Below, piece after piece: positions 1-7,350 of a stretch of DNA of 15,918 nucleotides (position 1 is its first letter; each line of letters begins with the position of its first letter). The stretch comes from Oscillospiraceae bacterium (GTDB lineage Bacteria > Bacillota > Clostridia > Oscillospirales > Oscillospiraceae), in assembly GCA_016293265.1 (NCBI GenBank), contig JAEDEN010000039.1:1-15918 (forward strand). The letters are read 5' to 3'. Position numbers and translations under genes: made by a program. The notes under the pieces are model-generated. The model made no database searches and was not told the origin of the DNA. It worked only from the letters and a program-made list of their open reading frames with translations.

Positions 1-2
1 AG

Positions 3-1307
3 CACCTGGGCGGCACCTGCCTGAACATCGGCTGCATCCCCACCAAGTGCCTGCTCCACTCCGCGGAACTGATTGAGGACATCAAGAACCAGGGCAAGGA
101 AATCGGTGTGGAGGTTTCCGGCCTCAACATTAACTTCCCCCAGATCATCAAGCACAAGAACGATATCTCCGCCAAGCTCACCGGCGGTGTTGCCGGCCTG
201 CTGAAGATGAACAAGGTGAAGAAGATCGACGGCGTTGCCGCCTTCACCGGCCCCAAGATGCTGGAAGTCACCAAGACCGACGGTTCCAAGGAGGCCATGA
301 CCGCCGACGCCATCATCGTGGCCACCGGCTCCGTCAATGCCCAGCCCCCCATCCCCGGCCTGAAGGAGAACCCCAACTGCATTGATTCCACCGGTGCTCT
401 GAGCCTGGAGAAGCTGCCCAAGAGCATGGTGGTCATCGGCGGCGGCGTTATCGGCCTGGAGCTGGCCTGCGCTTACGCGGCTTTCGGCACCAAGATCACC
501 GTGGTGGAGGCTATGGACCACATGCTGCCCATGCTGGACGGCGACCTCACCAAGATCGGCGTGGCCCACATGAAGAAGATGGGCATGGAATTCAACCTGG
601 AGTGCCCCGTGCAGTCCGTGGAGCCCTCTCCCGTGGGTGCCAAGGTGGTTTGCAAGAACAAGGCCGGCGAGACCGTCAGCTTTGAGGCGGAGAAGGTTCT
701 GGTGGCCATCGGCCGCAAAGCAAACACCGCTTCCCTGAACCTGGAGGCCGGCAAGCTGGACAACGACCGCGGCCGCATCATCGTCAACGACCGCATGGAG
801 ACCTCCGTCCCCGGCGTGTACGCCATCGGCGACTGTGTCTTCGGCCACGCTCAGCTGGCCCACACCGCCTCCGCCATGGGCGAGGTGGCTGCTGAGAACA
901 TTTGCGGCCACGACTCCGTCTATGTGGAAAAGACCAATCCTACCTGCGTGTACATTGAGCCCGAGGCGGCCTCTGTCGGCCTGACGGAGGAGCAGTGCAA
1001 GGCCCAGGGCATCGAGTACAAGGTGGGCAAGTTCCCCATGAGCGCCAACGGCAAGGCCCTGATCCTCAACGGCGGCGAAGGCCTGGTGAAGATCATCGCC
1101 GGCAAGGAGTACGGCGAGATCCTGGGTATGCACATCATCGGGCCCCGCGCTACTGACCTCATCGCTGAGGGCGCACTGGCCATCGGTGAAGAGATGACGC
1201 TGGACGAGATTATTGCCACTATTCACTCTCACCCCACCGTTACCGAGACCATGCGCGAGGCCGCGCTGCAGGCTGAGAAGCGGGCAATCCATACTTCCAA
1301 CAAGTAA
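3..1307 (+). CDS. lpdA: Dihydrolipoyl dehydrogenase (E3), 5'-truncated by window edge
   Basis: This flavoprotein reoxidises dihydrolipoamide on the E2 subunit of 2-oxoacid or acetoin dehydrogenase complexes (or glycine cleavage H protein) and reduces NAD+. The frame is open from base 3. The first visible residues are the redox disulfide motif GGTCLNIGCIPTK, with cysteines at bases 18-20 and 33-35, so only the N-terminal FAD-binding strand is missing. The FAD/NAD features ATGS, the NAD-site GGGVIGLE (about base 435) and YAIGDC follow in order. The C-terminal dimerisation domain ends with HSHPTVTE (bases 1224-1247), holding the catalytic His-Glu pair. An ATG at 108 lies inside the FAD domain and is not the start. 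No E1/E2 gene is adjacent; the nearest complex starts at 9580. It may belong to an operon to the left, or serve the E1/E2 at 9580-12777. Family assignment is secure; the partner complex is not. Confidence 0.95.
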   Translation, partial: HLGGTCLNIGCIPTKCLLHSAELIEDIKNQGKEIGVEVSGLNINFPQIIKHKNDISAKLTGGVAGLLKMNKVKKIDGVAAFTGPKMLEVTKTDGSKEAMTADAIIVATGSVNAQPPIPGLKENPNCIDSTGALSLEKLPKSMVVIGGGVIGLELACAYAAFGTKITVVEAMDHMLPMLDGDLTKIGVAHMKKMGMEFNLECPVQSVEPSPVGAKVVCKNKAGETVSFEAEKVLVAIGRKANTASLNLEAGKLDNDRGRIIVNDRMETSVPGVYAIGDCVFGHAQLAHTASAMGEVAAENICGHDSVYVEKTNPTCVYIEPEAASVGLTEEQCKAQGIEYKVGKFPMSANGKALILNGGEGLVKIIAGKEYGEILGMHIIGPRATDLIAEGALAIGEEMTLDEIIATIHSHPTVTETMREAALQAEKRAIHTSNK

Positions 1308-1357
1308 TCTTTCCCACTTTCCTACAGTTTGTTTTCGGCGGAGCCAGGCTCTGCAGC

Positions 1358-1395
1358 GCAAAAGGCCCGAAGCGTAAGCACTTCGGGCCTTTTGC
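1358..1395 (+). terminator. Hairpin terminator or attenuator after lpdA
   Basis: A perfect 15-bp stem (GCAAAAGGCCCGAAG at 1358-1372 pairing with CTTCGGGCCTTTTGC at 1381-1395) encloses an 8-nt loop. The only T run is inside the 3' arm; the bases after the stem are AGTATT and then an A run, so termination may be incomplete. It lies 25 bp before the next gene, with no recognisable promoter in between. Confidence 0.7.
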
Positions 1396-1420
1396 AGTAT
1401 TAAAAAAGGAGCGTGACCGG

Positions 1421-2467
1421 ATGACCGGAACAATGAGGGGCATTTGCAAAATGGGCCCGGGGCCCGGTGCGGAATTCCGGAGGGACATTCCCATTCCTCA
1501 GATTGCCGATGACCAGGTGCTCATGAAGATCCATGCCACCGCTATCTGCGGCACCGATCTGCACCTTTACCACTGGAATGAGTACGCCCGGACCCGTATG
1601 AAAAAACTTCCCATTGTCTTTGGGCATGAGACTGCCGGCGAGATCGTGGAGGTGGGCAGGAACGTCACGGGCTGGAAGGTGGGCGACCGCATCAGCGTGG
1701 AGACCCACATTCCCTGCGGTCACTGCCGCCAGTGCGCTATGGGCAATCCCCACATCTGCGACAATATGAAGCTCTTCGGCATCACGGAGCCCGGCGCCTT
1801 TGCCGAGTATGCCCCCGTGCCCCAGAGCTGTATCGTCCGCCTGGATGACGCCATCTCCTATGAGAAGGGGGCCATGCTGGAGGCCATGGGCGCCGGCGTC
1901 CACGGCGTGGAAAAGGCCCAGGTTCGGGGGAAGACAGTCCTGGTCAGCGGCTGCGGCCCCATCGGCCTGATGGCCATTGGCGCCTGCAAGGTCCACGGCG
2001 CGGAGAAGATCATCGCCTGCGACCTGTTTGACGAGAAATTGGAACGGGCCCGTACCATGGGTGCGGACATTACCGTCAACAGCAGGAACGCGGAGGCTCT
2101 TTTTGAGACCGTCCGCCGGGAGACCGGCAGCGGTGTGGACGCCGCCATCGACGTCACCGGCAGCGGCCGGGCCATCGTCACCGGCCTTCGGGCTCTGCGC
2201 AAGGCGGGAATCTTTGTCTCCGTGGGTCTTCCTGACGGTGAGATTCCCGTGAACCTCACGGAGGATATCATCTACCGGGAGGTCGTCTATACCGGCGTTT
2301 CCGGCCGGCGTATGTTTGAAACATGGGAGGATTGCATGGAGATCCTCAAGACGCCTGGATTCTCTCTTGACCCGGTGATCGGCGGCGTTTATAATCTTGA
2401 ACGTTATGAGGACGCGCTGAGAGCCATTGAAGGCGGTGCACCGGGAAAGATGATCCTGGTCCCCTGA
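1421..2467 (+). CDS. tdh: Zinc-dependent alcohol dehydrogenase, L-threonine 3-dehydrogenase-like
   Basis: This is a medium-chain zinc dehydrogenase of 348 residues, the normal length, predicted to oxidise a secondary alcohol with NAD+. Catalytic zinc ligands are visible as C43 (AICGTD), H69-E70 (GHE) and probably E154. The structural zinc site is C99, C102, C105 and C113. The nucleotide-binding loop is GCGPIG at 177-182. The segments HLYHWNEY and GRRMFETW closely match L-threonine 3-dehydrogenase. However, no 2-amino-3-ketobutyrate CoA ligase (kbl) is nearby, and butanediol or polyol dehydrogenases share this fold. Given the acetoin dehydrogenase-like complex downstream, a diol or 2-hydroxy substrate is a real alternative. 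The start at 1421 is chosen for the AAAGGA at 1405-1410; an ATG four codons later is worse placed. Family is certain, substrate only moderately so. Confidence 0.8.
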   Translation: MTGTMRGICKMGPGPGAEFRRDIPIPQIADDQVLMKIHATAICGTDLHLYHWNEYARTRMKKLPIVFGHETAGEIVEVGRNVTGWKVGDRISVETHIPCGHCRQCAMGNPHICDNMKLFGITEPGAFAEYAPVPQSCIVRLDDAISYEKGAMLEAMGAGVHGVEKAQVRGKTVLVSGCGPIGLMAIGACKVHGAEKIIACDLFDEKLERARTMGADITVNSRNAEALFETVRRETGSGVDAAIDVTGSGRAIVTGLRALRKAGIFVSVGLPDGEIPVNLTEDIIYREVVYTGVSGRRMFETWEDCMEILKTPGFSLDPVIGGVYNLERYEDALRAIEGGAPGKMILVP

Positions 2468-2503
2468 GGCGGCGGTAAACAAGATTGGAGGAAGTCCCAC
2501 CAC

Positions 2504-3229
2504 ATGAGCAATAAGCTGAAGAAAAAAACTGCGATGGACCGGGAAACGGAGATGCAGGGCGCCAGAATGCTGGGAAAGCACGTTTCTGAGGAGAAGGGGC
2601 GTATCCTGCTGGCCGTGACTATGCTGGCCTGCGCCACGCCGGTGATCCTGGGGATCCGCCTTTGGGACCAGATCCCTCAGGTCGTACAGACGGGCCTCAT
2701 CGGTGCCAACGGCCAGGATGACTCCCTGCCCCGCTGGGCGGTGGCTTTCCTGCTGCCGGGCCTGATGTGCCTGCTGAATTTCCTGGCCCATTACCAGCTG
2801 AGGGTCAATCAGAAGAGGATGACGATTCCGCCCACCCATGTCCGGTTTGTGGGCCGGTGGGGGTTCCCGATCATCTCCGTGTTGTTTTGCAGCGGCATGA
2901 TTTTCCAGTCTACCGGCGGACAGGCCCTGCCCCTTGTTTTCGTCACGCCTTGTGTGCTGGGCCTTGCTCTGATGATGCTGGGTGCCCATATGTATGACTG
3001 CCCGGAGGATTCCAGGATCGCCCTGCGGTTTTCTTTTATGGAGCATAATGCTCCCCTGCGTTCCGAGGTCCACCGCTTTGCCGGATGGGTCTGGATGGCC
3101 GTGGGCCTTGTGGCCATCATCTGCGTGATGGTGAATCCTGGTTCTTCCGTGGTGGCCTCCGCTATCATTCTCGCTGCGCTGGCCGCACCCTGGCTGTATG
3201 GCCGCAGCCGGTCCGCCAAACTCGGCTGA
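2504..3229 (+). CDS. DUF1648/SdpI-like integral membrane protein
   Basis: A 241-residue protein with about six hydrophobic segments (roughly 34-54, 79-97, 119-137, 141-161, 194-211 and 215-233) after a charged N-terminus. The first helix runs into LGIRLWDQIPQ and then GANGQDDS and a helix with LLPGLM, the layout of the DUF1648 domain. The later VHRFAGW helix start resembles the SdpI family, whose founding member gives immunity to the SdpC toxin in Bacillus and takes part in signal transduction. No toxin-like gene is seen here. The gene follows the alcohol dehydrogenase by 36 bp with a GGAGG ribosome site near 2486-2490, so the two are probably one transcript. A catabolic role is not suggested by the protein itself. 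Family call is from pattern recognition; function is unknown. Confidence 0.65.
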   Translation: MSNKLKKKTAMDRETEMQGARMLGKHVSEEKGRILLAVTMLACATPVILGIRLWDQIPQVVQTGLIGANGQDDSLPRWAVAFLLPGLMCLLNFLAHYQLRVNQKRMTIPPTHVRFVGRWGFPIISVLFCSGMIFQSTGGQALPLVFVTPCVLGLALMMLGAHMYDCPEDSRIALRFSFMEHNAPLRSEVHRFAGWVWMAVGLVAIICVMVNPGSSVVASAIILAALAAPWLYGRSRSAKLG

Positions 3230-3301
3230 CAAGAGAAGGTCTGGTTTCCAAACCAGGAAAACGCACAAAAAGGGGAAACTTTTTTTGTCGGTTTCAATTC
3301 C

Positions 3302-3331
3302 TTGACGAATCATACCACCCGATGGTAATAT
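3302..3331 (+). promoter_or_regulatory. Promoter of the first GntR/FCD regulator
   Basis: TTGACG (3302-3307), an 18-bp spacer and TAATAT (3326-3331) form a good sigma-A type promoter. Both dyads described for 3313-3341 overlap its spacer, -10 box and expected start site, which suggests autorepression. Confidence 0.7.
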
Positions 3332-3341
3332 GGTCCTACCA
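3313..3341 (+). promoter_or_regulatory. GntR/FCD-type operator upstream of the regulator
   Basis: Four half-sites lie in 29 bp: TACCA (3313), TGGTA (3323), TGGT (3331) and TACCA (3337). TGGTCCTACCA at 3331-3341 fits the FadR-subfamily pattern TNGTNNNACNA, like known PdhR and LldR sites. TGGTA-N9-TACCA at 3323-3341 recurs before the lipoate ligase gene. Confidence 0.65.
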
Positions 3342-3356
3342 AGGGGGGCGGTGCGT

Positions 3357-4058
3357 ATGCACTTAGAAAAGATTCAAAATGAGTCGCCGAAGATCCCGGA
3401 ACTGGTCATGCAGTCGCTGATCAGGGCCATCGAGGAAGGCTACATCCGGGTAGGGGAGGAATTGCCCTCGGAGCGCGACCTTGCGGAAAGTCTCGGCGTG
3501 GGCCGCGGCTCGCTGCGGGAATGCCTGGCGGTGCTGGACTTTCTCGGCGCCATCGAAAGCAAGGGAAACCGAAAAAAAGTGGCCCGGGATGCGGAATACA
3601 TCCAAAGAGCCATTGCATTCATCCAGATCACCAACCGGCCGGATACACAGAGGGAATTCACGGAGTTCCGCCTCATCAATGAGGTGTCCATCGTGGAGCT
3701 TGCCTGTCAGCGGGCCACCCAGGAGGACCTGGATGCGATTTGTGTTGCCGTAAAACGGCTGGAAGCACAGCCCTGGGATTCTATGGCGGACGTGGCGTTC
3801 CACGATGCCTTGGCAAGCGCCAGTCACAACGTGGTTCTTACAGCAACGCTCCACCTGTTCTCCAGCATGATTTCGGATCTGCGCAACCGTTTTTACAGGC
3901 TTCCGGATTATGTTCTGCGCTCTCAGGAGTCCCATCAGGCCATTTGTGACGCCGTCTGCGCACGGGATGTCTCCCGGGCCCGCTATGAGATGGAGCGCCA
4001 TCTGCGGATTGCCCAGGAATTTATTGACAAATACCCGGAGCAAAGCGATCAGAAATAA
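3357..4058 (+). CDS. GntR-family transcriptional regulator, FadR/FCD subfamily
   Basis: A 233-residue DNA-binding regulator. The N-terminal winged helix (about 15-72) carries ELPSERDLAESLGVGRGSLRE, typical of GntR. The C-terminal FCD domain (about 103-220) has D145-x3-H149, H193 and H215, the usual metal and carboxylate-ligand site, so an organic acid effector is likely. Such proteins (LldR, PdhR, GlcC relatives) normally repress genes for uptake or oxidation of the acid they sense. The ATG at 3357 is preferred because the AAGGGGGG ribosome site (3341-3348) lies just before it; an in-frame ATG at 3330 overlaps the -10 box and is rejected. The matching operator dyads at its own promoter and at lplA suggest it controls itself and the lipoate ligase. 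Family certain; effector unknown. Confidence 0.93.
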   Translation: MHLEKIQNESPKIPELVMQSLIRAIEEGYIRVGEELPSERDLAESLGVGRGSLRECLAVLDFLGAIESKGNRKKVARDAEYIQRAIAFIQITNRPDTQREFTEFRLINEVSIVELACQRATQEDLDAICVAVKRLEAQPWDSMADVAFHDALASASHNVVLTATLHLFSSMISDLRNRFYRLPDYVLRSQESHQAICDAVCARDVSRARYEMERHLRIAQEFIDKYPEQSDQK

Positions 4059-4121
4059 CCTTTTTGTGGAAAACGGAGAGATTTCAATTGTTTTTTTGGC
4101 GGCGAGGAAGGCACAGCTCTC

Positions 4122-4150
4122 TTGATTCTTGGGCTTTGGGATGGTAAAGT
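4122..4150 (+). promoter_or_regulatory. Promoter of lipoate-protein ligase gene
   Basis: TTGATT (4122-4127), 17 bp and TAAAGT (4145-4150) give a plausible sigma-A promoter in the 130-bp gap after the regulator gene. The operator dyad at 4167-4185 lies about 10-30 bp after the expected start site, suitable for roadblock repression. Confidence 0.55.
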
Positions 4151-4166
4151 ATTAGCAAAGCATGAA

Positions 4167-4185
4167 TGGTATGACCAACATACCA
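4167..4185 (+). promoter_or_regulatory. GntR/FCD-type operator upstream of lplA
   Basis: TGGTATG and CATACCA form a perfect 7-bp inverted repeat around five bases. The left part also reads TGGTATGACCA (4167-4177), fitting TNGTNNNACNA. The outer form TGGTA-N9-TACCA, and the flanking A and AGG, match the dyad at the regulator gene (3323-3341). Confidence 0.65.
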
Positions 4186-4198
4186 AGGAATGAGTATC

Positions 4199-5206
4199 AT
4201 GAGTAATACAACGATTTACATGGAAACCGGATCCTGTGATCCGCGTTATAATTTGGCCTTTGAGGAGTATGTCCTGAACAACAGGGTGGAAGGCAACTGC
4301 CTTTTGCTTTGGCAGAACGACAATACCATTGTGATCGGCCAGAACCAGAACGCTGAGGCGGAGATCAACCGCTCCTTTGTGGAGGAGCACCATATCACCG
4401 TTGTACGCCGTATGACTGGCGGCGGCGCGGTCTATCACGACCTGGGGAATCTGAATTATTCCTTTATCACCGATGCCGGTGACACCGAGAACCTGACCAT
4501 GGACACTTTCACCCGCCCCGTTGTGGAAGCGCTGCGGGGCCTTGGCCTGGAGGCGGAGGCCTCCGGCCGGAACGATATCCTGGTCAGCGGCAAAAAGGTG
4601 TCTGGCACGGCCCAGCGTATCGTGAAGGGGCGTATCCTGCATCACGGGACCTTGCTTTTCGACTCCAACCCCACCATGGTGGCCGGGGCGCTGAATGTGG
4701 ACCCTGCCAAGTTCCAGTCCAAAAGCGCCAAGTCTGTCCGCAGCCGCATCGGCAATATCCGCTCCTTCCTCCCCCGGGATATGGAGCTGAAGGAATTCTG
4801 GGATTATCTCAAGACGGCCCTGGCGGCGGGAGGCTTCCGGATGGAAAGCCTGACGGAAGAGGAACTGCTGGAGGTCCGCAAGCTGAAAGAGACCAAGTAT
4901 GACACTTGGGAGTGGAATTTCGGACGCTCCCCCAAATTCGACCTGACCAACAAGTGCCGCTTTGACGGCGGAAGCCTGGAGGTAGGGCTTTGTGTGGAGC
5001 ATGGAGCCATTCAAAACGTGGTCTTTTACGGAGACTTCCTTGCCGTCACCTCTCTCCAGCCCCTGACGGAAGCCATGGTGGGCTGTCCCTTCCGGGAAGA
5101 AGAGGCCGCGAAGGTGCTGGAGGGATTCCCCCTGCGGGAGATGTTCGGCGGGATCACGGAAACGGAGATTCTCTCCGCCATGTTCCATGCCGGCGACCTG
5201 ACATAA
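4199..5206 (+). CDS. lplA: Lipoate-protein ligase A
   Basis: This cytoplasmic enzyme activates lipoate with ATP and transfers it to the target lysine of lipoyl domains. The 335-residue length fits a two-domain LplA. The signature RRMTGGGAVYHD starts at residue 70, followed by GRNDI (123-127) and the lysine-bearing GKKVSGTAQR (131-140, catalytic lysine probably K133). A C-terminal accessory domain starts near 230 with YDTWEWNFG. The ATG at 4199 is chosen because AAGGA at 4185-4189 is then nine bases away; an ATG at 4190 directly abuts that site and is less likely. The nearest visible client is the lipoyl domain of the E2 encoded at 11560; glycine cleavage H protein elsewhere is also possible. 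Its shared operator with the upstream regulator suggests lipoylation is switched on with the pathway. Confidence 0.95.
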   Translation: MSNTTIYMETGSCDPRYNLAFEEYVLNNRVEGNCLLLWQNDNTIVIGQNQNAEAEINRSFVEEHHITVVRRMTGGGAVYHDLGNLNYSFITDAGDTENLTMDTFTRPVVEALRGLGLEAEASGRNDILVSGKKVSGTAQRIVKGRILHHGTLLFDSNPTMVAGALNVDPAKFQSKSAKSVRSRIGNIRSFLPRDMELKEFWDYLKTALAAGGFRMESLTEEELLEVRKLKETKYDTWEWNFGRSPKFDLTNKCRFDGGSLEVGLCVEHGAIQNVVFYGDFLAVTSLQPLTEAMVGCPFREEEAAKVLEGFPLREMFGGITETEILSAMFHAGDLT

Positions 5207-5268
5207 CGCTTTGACGGGGTTTTAACGAAAGCTTTACGGACAAGAAACCCAAAGTCCTCCGGCGAAGG

Positions 5269-5297
5269 TTGATTTTACAGACTCAAGACGTTATACT
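5269..5297 (+). promoter_or_regulatory. Promoter of the TRAP transporter operon
   Basis: TTGATT (5269-5274), exactly 17 bp and TATACT (5292-5297) form a strong sigma-A type promoter. Transcription from about 5304 would give a leader of roughly 140 nt before dctQ. Confidence 0.75.
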
Positions 5298-5307
5298 TGT
5301 CCACGTT

Positions 5308-5329
5308 ACAGAAAATTCATATTTTCTGT
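5308..5329 (+). promoter_or_regulatory. Palindromic operator candidate at the TRAP operon start site
   Basis: Perfect 9-bp arms ACAGAAAAT (5308-5316) and ATTTTCTGT (5321-5329) flank four bases, immediately after the expected transcription start. It does not resemble the TGGT/ACCA dyads or the palindrome at 9473, so a third regulator is likely. It could instead act as a short hairpin in the mRNA. Confidence 0.5.
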
Positions 5330-5351
5330 GGGGCGGAGCTGCCCTATGGGG

Positions 5352-5393
5352 CCGGTGCGGATGCTGTCAACAGGCAGACGGCATGGGCACCGG
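5352..5393 (+). promoter_or_regulatory. Leader hairpin of the TRAP operon
   Basis: CCGGTGC (5352-5358) pairs with GCACCGG (5387-5393). After a GG/GG internal loop, ATGCTGTC (5361-5368) pairs with GACGGCAT (5377-5384) with one G-U pair, leaving an 8-nt loop. There is no T run directly after it, so it is not a simple terminator. ATGCTG could alternatively pair with CAGCAT at 5413-5418, which is followed by T residues. I do not recognise a known riboswitch. Confidence 0.4.
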
Positions 5394-5446
5394 AAGAGAA
5401 TTCGGCAGACCGCAGCATTTTTAGAAGGGTAGAAAGGATTGATTCA

Positions 5447-5956
5447 ATGAAAGCCTACAAAAAGATCATGAATGGCGTGGCTACACTGGAAAAGCTCGTT
5501 ACGAGCGTCCTGCTTGTCTTCGTCACCTTGATCACCTTTGCGAACGTTGTCGTTCGTAAGCTGACTACCACCCAGTTCGCATGGACGGAGGAGTTGGTCA
5601 TCAACCTCTTCGTTTTGCTGATCATGATGGGCTGCGGCCTGTGCGCCCGTGAGGGAAGCCTCATCAGCCTCTCCCTGGTCTTTGACCGCCTGAGCGTCAA
5701 GGGCAGAAAAGTCTTTGTGGCCATCATCACTTTTGTCAACACCGCCTTTTGGATCATTCTGCTCAAGACCGGCATCGACAAGGTTATGACCCAGCTTGCC
5801 AACGGCAAGCGCACCTTCTCTTTGAACGTGCCCGAGTGGATGTTCACCGTTTTCCTGCCCATCGGTTGCGTGTTCCTGATCCTGCACACCATTGAGTTCT
5901 TCATCGACGTCATGATCGGCGAGGCTGCCTGCGTCAAGCCGGACGAAGCGGAATAA
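5447..5956 (+). CDS. dctQ: TRAP transporter small permease DctQ
   Basis: The small membrane subunit of a tripartite ATP-independent periplasmic-type transporter, which takes up carboxylates using the Na+ gradient. It has 169 residues and four hydrophobic segments (about 17-38, 46-68, 86-108 and 126-150), the DctQ pattern. Family landmarks are NVVVRK at the end of helix 1, FAWTEEL before helix 2 and an arginine followed by glycine (AREG) at its end. The ATG at 5447 follows AGAAAGGA at 5431-5438. A TTG at 5297 in the same frame would add 50 hydrophilic residues and coincides with the -10 box, so it is rejected. It is separated from dctM by 18 bp and translated from the same mRNA. Confidence 0.92.
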   Translation: MKAYKKIMNGVATLEKLVTSVLLVFVTLITFANVVVRKLTTTQFAWTEELVINLFVLLIMMGCGLCAREGSLISLSLVFDRLSVKGRKVFVAIITFVNTAFWIILLKTGIDKVMTQLANGKRTFSLNVPEWMFTVFLPIGCVFLILHTIEFFIDVMIGEAACVKPDEAE

Positions 5957-5974
5957 GAAGGAGGAAATGATTGT

Positions 5975-7279
5975 ATGATTAACCTGATCCTGTTTGGCTC
6001 CTTCTTTGTGATGCTGTTTTTGAACATTCCCATCTGTGTCAGCCTGGGTATGTCCTCCATCTTCGCCATGGTTTATTCCGGCGATAAGCTGTCTATCGTG
6101 CCTACCAACATTTATAACGGTATGGCAAAGTTCCTGCTGCTGGCCATCCCCTTCTTCGTGCTGTCCGGCAACATCATGGCCAAGGCCGGTATCTCCACCC
6201 GACTGGTTCAGTTTATTGATGACTGTATCGGCCACCGCCGCGGCGGTATTGCCATCGTCTGCGTCGTGGTTGCCTGCTTCTTCGGCGCCATCTCCGGTTC
6301 CGGCCCCGCCACCGTGGCGGCTCTGGGCATCATCCTGATCCCCGCCATGATCAACCGCGGCGGTTTCTCTGCTCCCTTCTCCTCTGCCATGATGGCCACC
6401 GCCTCCTCCATCGCTATCGTCATTCCTCCCTCCATCGCCTTCGTTGTGTACGCCTCCATCACCGGCGTCTCCGTTGGTGATATGTTCATGGGCGGTATCA
6501 TCCCCGGCATCATGATGGGCCTTGCTCTGGTGGTTGTTATCATGATCGAGGTTCGCAAGAAGGGCCTGACCGCTTCCCGTGAGCGTGCCTCCTGGGGTGC
6601 CCGCTGGAAGTCCTTCCGCACCGCTTTCTGGGGCTTCCTGATGCCCGTCATCATTTTGGGCGGCATTTACAGCGGCATCTTCACACCTACCGAGGCTGCG
6701 GCCGTATCCGTGGTCTATGGCTTGATCGTTGGTGTTTTCATCTACCGCGAGGTCAAGTGGAAAGATATGTATGACCTGCTGGTCGACTCTACCAAGACCA
6801 CCGGCGGCATCATGCTCATCATCGGCGCTGCCACCCTGTTCTCCTATATCTGCACCGTCCACGGTATTTCCAAGGCCGCTCAGACCCTGCTGCTGAACAT
6901 CGCGGGCAACAAGTACATCTTCCTGCTGATCGTCAATGTCATCTTCCTGATCGCCGGCTGCTTCGTGGATGCCAACTCCGCCATGTACATCTTCATCCCC
7001 ATCATGTATCCCGTGGCCTGCCAGCTCGGTATCAACCCCATTCACTTCGGCGTTATCTCCACTGTGAACCTTGCCATCGGCCAGGTCACGCCTCCCGTGG
7101 GTGTCAACCTGTTCGTGGCTATCGGCGTCTCCGCTAAGATGCAGGGCATCAAGGATAAGACCAAGGTCACCATCGAGAGCATCTCCAAGGCCGTGTGGCC
7201 CATGATCATTGCCTGTGTCCTCACGCTGCTGCTGGTCACCTATGTGGAATTCTTCTCCACCATCCTGCTGTTCAAGTAA
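5975..7279 (+). CDS. dctM: TRAP transporter large permease DctM
   Basis: The large membrane subunit that forms the transport path. It has 434 residues, the usual DctM length, and hydrophobic segments throughout. Characteristic motifs include SGSGPATVAALG followed by ILIPAM, TPTEAAAVSVVYG in the middle, and IGQVTPPVGVNLFVA near the C-terminus. The start at 5975 has AAGGAGGAA at 5958-5966. It lies directly after dctQ and 71 bp before the binding-protein gene, so the three form one operon. DctM proteins elevate substrate across the membrane in exchange with Na+. The transported compound cannot be deduced from this subunit. Confidence 0.95.
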   Translation: MINLILFGSFFVMLFLNIPICVSLGMSSIFAMVYSGDKLSIVPTNIYNGMAKFLLLAIPFFVLSGNIMAKAGISTRLVQFIDDCIGHRRGGIAIVCVVVACFFGAISGSGPATVAALGIILIPAMINRGGFSAPFSSAMMATASSIAIVIPPSIAFVVYASITGVSVGDMFMGGIIPGIMMGLALVVVIMIEVRKKGLTASRERASWGARWKSFRTAFWGFLMPVIILGGIYSGIFTPTEAAAVSVVYGLIVGVFIYREVKWKDMYDLLVDSTKTTGGIMLIIGAATLFSYICTVHGISKAAQTLLLNIAGNKYIFLLIVNVIFLIAGCFVDANSAMYIFIPIMYPVACQLGINPIHFGVISTVNLAIGQVTPPVGVNLFVAIGVSAKMQGIKDKTKVTIESISKAVWPMIIACVLTLLLVTYVEFFSTILLFK

Positions 7280-7350
7280 TCCCAGGTCTGTCATCACATC
7301 CGTGATATCAGATAAAGAACACAACTCAAAATCATCAAGGAGGAAAACCA

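Noticed and set aside
3241..3256. Small hairpin CTGGTTT/AAACCAG after the DUF1648 gene
   Set aside because: The loop is only two bases and the T run is about 22 bp further on; too weak to call a terminator, although it may contribute to one.
1400..3313. Long open frame on the minus strand opposite tdh and the DUF1648 gene (637 codons)
   Set aside because: Its protein is rich in His, Gln, Gly and Asp with no recognisable domain and no ribosome site, as expected of the antisense of GC-rich genes. The plus-strand genes have clear motifs.
5297..5446. TTG-initiated 50-residue N-terminal extension of DctQ
   Set aside because: It starts within the promoter -10 box, has no ribosome site and is not part of the DctQ family; the ATG at 5447 has AGAAAGGA before it.
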